8,658 nt of DNA, from positions 1 through 8,658 of the forward strand of contig CALCYB010000097.1 in NCBI GenBank assembly GCA_937906485.1. The letters run 5' to 3'. Source of the DNA: an uncultured Rikenellaceae bacterium. Its GTDB lineage: Bacteria; Bacteroidota; Bacteroidia; Bacteroidales; UBA932. Shown piece by piece: positions 7,007 to 8,658 of this stretch; positions within the stretch are counted from its first letter, which is position 1, and each line of letters begins with the position of its first letter. The notes beneath the pieces are model-generated. The model was not told the origin of the DNA. It did no database searches and worked only from the letters and a program-made list of their open reading frames with translations. The position numbers and the translations under genes were made by a program.

Positions 7007-8323
7007 TTATCTGATTTTCAATGTTACAATGGTTAAGACAGCGAGGATGATGCCGATGATCCAGAAACGCAGGGTAATCTTGACTTCCTGCAACGGTTGT
7101 GTCGGTCGCCGGATCAGTGAAGGGATGGACGTCTTCTGGTAATGGTGGTGCAGCGGGGCCATGTGGAAAATCCGTTTGGGCTCACCGGTGCGCCAACGGC
7201 TGAATTTGTAATAGCTGCTCTGCAGGATGACGGATAGACTTTCTGCAAAGAAGATTCCGCACAGGATCGGGAGCATCAGCTCTTTGCGGGTGATGATGGC
7301 CACCACAGCAATGATTCCTCCCAGGGTCAGGCTGCCGGTATCCCCCATAAAGACCTGCGCAGGATAGACGTTGTACCAGAGGAAACCGAGCAGTGCCCCC
7401 AGGTAAGCGGCCATGAACACCACGATCTCGCCGGAGTTGGGGATGTACATGATGTTCAGGTAATCGGCGTAGATGATGTTCCCGGACAGGTAGGCCAGTA
7501 TTCCTAAGGCAACTCCGACAATGGCCGAGGTGCCCGCTGCCAGACCGTCCAGGCCATCGGTCAGGTTGGTGCCGTTGGAGGTCGCCGTAATCACCAGGAT
7601 GATGACCAGGATATAGATGACCCACTGCAGGATGTTTTTTACCTGACCTTTTCCCGGAGCCAGCCAGGCATAGTCAAATTCATTGCCCTTGAAGAAGGGA
7701 ATGGTGGTTTTTGTGCTTTTGTGGGCTGGATGATAGTGTTGTCCCAGGGAATGGGCCCGGTTATGGTCGCTTTCGTAGCCGTCCAGTTCCAACTCATCCA
7801 CTTGTTGCTGAAGATGGGACTGGGGTCGGATTTCCGCCTTGTCCCGAATGGTCGCCTGATCGCTGAAGCAAAGCACTACACCGACAATCAGTCCCAAAGA
7901 GACTTGACCGAAAATCTTGTAGCGGCCCCTCAATCCATCCTTGCGTTTCTTAAAGACCTTGATGTAGTCATCCAGAAAACCGATGGAGCCCAACCAGACG
8001 GTGGTCAGCAGCAGGAGCTGCACATAGATGTTGGTCAGGTTACCCAGTAGCAGTACCGGAATGAGGATGGAGATCAGGATGATGAATCCACCCATGGTCG
8101 GCGTTCCTTTTTTGGCCATCTGACCTTCAAGACCCAAGTCGCGGATCTCTTCCCCGATCTGTTTGCGTTGGAGCAGACGGATGATGCGTTTCCCCGCGAA
8201 CAAGGCCAAAAAGAAGGCAATTACGCTGGCAAAACCTGCCCGGACGGAGAGGTATTGCAGCAGCCCCGAACCGGGAAAGTCAATCTGATGGGTTTGGAAA
8301 TAGTCAAACAGGTGGTATAGCAT
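7007..8323 (-). CDS. mraY: Phospho-MurNAc-pentapeptide transferase MraY (lipid I synthase)
   Basis: MraY is the inner-membrane enzyme that transfers phospho-MurNAc-pentapeptide from UDP to undecaprenyl phosphate, giving lipid I. The 438 residues carry all family signatures: KKGTPTMGG (71-79), FLDDYIK (116-122, with the DD pair), NLTDGLDGLA (253-262), MGDTGSLTLGG (326-336, with the conserved Asp 328) and the HMAPLHHHY loop (387-395). About ten hydrophobic segments are visible, ending in one at roughly 419-435. The protein is longer than E. coli MraY (about 360 residues). Most of the extra length lies at about 155-215, after TM4, with five His between 187 and 201. A second stretch of about 11 extra residues lies between the HHH motif and the last TM (about 398-412). 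An enlarged first loop is known in Bacteroidota; the exact form here is unusual. The ATG start gives the usual N-terminus MLYHLFDYF. No Shine-Dalgarno sequence is evident upstream. murD follows after 4 bases. Confidence 0.97.
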   Translation of the reverse strand: MLYHLFDYFQTHQIDFPGSGLLQYLSVRAGFASVIAFFLALFAGKRIIRLLQRKQIGEEIRDLGLEGQMAKKGTPTMGGFIILISILIPVLLLGNLTNIYVQLLLLTTVWLGSIGFLDDYIKVFKKRKDGLRGRYKIFGQVSLGLIVGVVLCFSDQATIRDKAEIRPQSHLQQQVDELELDGYESDHNRAHSLGQHYHPAHKSTKTTIPFFKGNEFDYAWLAPGKGQVKNILQWVIYILVIILVITATSNGTNLTDGLDGLAAGTSAIVGVALGILAYLSGNIIYADYLNIMYIPNSGEIVVFMAAYLGALLGFLWYNVYPAQVFMGDTGSLTLGGIIAVVAIITRKELMLPILCGIFFAESLSVILQSSYYKFSRWRTGEPKRIFHMAPLHHHYQKTSIPSLIRRPTQPLQEVKITLRFWIIGIILAVLTIVTLKIR

Positions 8324-8345
8324 GGTGTAATGTGGTTTTCGGGAT

Positions 8346-8658
8346 CTATGAATGAGTGACGGTATCGTTGACCTTCAGGCAGGCCTTGACCAGAGCCAGG
8401 TCATCAAAATCGTATTTGACGCCCTGAATGATCTGGTAGTTTTCGTGCCCTTTGCCGGCAATCAGGATCAGGGAGCCTTCTGCGGCCAGCAGCAGCGTGC
8501 TTTGGATGGCTTCCTTGCGGTCAGTGATGCAGACACAGCGGCTGCGTCCTTGTGCTGAAAGCCCTGCATAAATCTCCTGAATGATGGTCTGGGGGTCTTC
8601 GAACCGGGGATTGTCGGAGGTGATGATGGCGATGTCCGCCAGCTCCGCGCCGATTTTG
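8346..8658 (-). CDS. murE: UDP-MurNAc-tripeptide synthetase MurE, C-terminal fragment
   Basis: This is the last 103 residues of MurE, cut by the window edge; the reading frame runs in from base 8657 and ends at TAG (8348-8346). MurE is the cytoplasmic ATP-dependent ligase that adds the third amino acid of the peptidoglycan stem peptide to UDP-MurNAc-L-Ala-D-Glu. The fragment is the C-terminal Mur ligase domain. It shows ITSDNPR (fragment residues 12-18), then EDP, then IAGKGHENYQ (66-75) and a closing FDD (84-86). DNPR is the family motif that contacts meso-diaminopimelate, so the substrate is inferred to be meso-DAP rather than lysine, as is usual in Gram-negative bacteria. The GKGHE motif is typical of MurE. 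The gene sits 22 bases upstream of mraY in the same direction. Identity is firm; the N-terminal and ATP-binding domains are not visible here. Confidence 0.95.
   Translation of the reverse strand, partial: KIGAELADIAIITSDNPRFEDPQTIIQEIYAGLSAQGRSRCVCITDRKEAIQSTLLLAAEGSLILIAGKGHENYQIIQGVKYDFDDLALVKACLKVNDTVTHS

Noticed and set aside
7676..7852. Possible frameshift in mraY because the product is about 80 residues longer than in E. coli
   Set aside because: All conserved motifs before and after the long loop are in one frame, and the loop resumes with the family-like KSTKTTIPFFK sequence, so it is an insertion rather than a broken gene.
8324..8345. Possible promoter or terminator in the murE-mraY gap
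   Set aside because: The gap is only 22 bases, with no hairpin, no T-run and no room for a Bacteroidota TTTG / TAnnTTTG promoter; read-through is more likely.

Overview
The window is an interior slice of a dcw (division and cell wall) cluster, with every gene on the minus strand. In transcription order, from high to low coordinates, it holds murE (3' end only), mraY, murD, ftsW, murG, murC, ftsQ and ftsA (lacking its 3' end). The next gene downstream, expected from usual cluster order to be ftsZ, lies outside the window. No tRNA, rRNA, mobile element, CRISPR array, internal promoter or terminator could be supported. The longest gap between genes is 22 bases.

The organism is most likely a member of the Bacteroidota, probably Bacteroidales. 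This is inferred from several things. The gene order runs murE-mraY-murD-ftsW-murG-murC-ftsQ-ftsA, with murC joined directly to ftsQ and no murB or ddl between them. MraY is long (438 residues against about 360 in Escherichia coli), with an enlarged loop after TM4 as in Bacteroidota. MurD has a Cys-Cys variant of the SPxCASFD motif. The bases just upstream of the start codons are A-rich or neutral and show no clear Shine-Dalgarno sequence. By eye the base composition is moderately GC-rich, above Bacteroides; I did not count it. Genus cannot be called from this.

The products act in one pathway. MurC, MurD and MurE are ATP-dependent ligases that add L-Ala, D-Glu and (judging by the DNPR motif) meso-diaminopimelate to UDP-MurNAc in the cytoplasm. 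MraY moves phospho-MurNAc-pentapeptide onto undecaprenyl phosphate to give lipid I. MurG adds GlcNAc to give lipid II. FtsW is the SEDS glycosyltransferase that polymerises lipid II at the septum. FtsQ is the divisome scaffold and FtsA the actin-like membrane tether for FtsZ. Tight packing (two ATGA stop-start overlaps, one 31-base overlap, gaps of 4 to 22 bases) points to one transcript with translational coupling.

This is an ordinary core region and I see no sign of a new system. The points worth a second look are lineage-specific elaborations in conserved proteins: a His-rich insert in a periplasmic MraY loop, an extra stretch in the MraY loop before the last TM, a small duplication in the large outer loop of FtsW, a probable insert in MurG, and two unusual stretches in FtsA.
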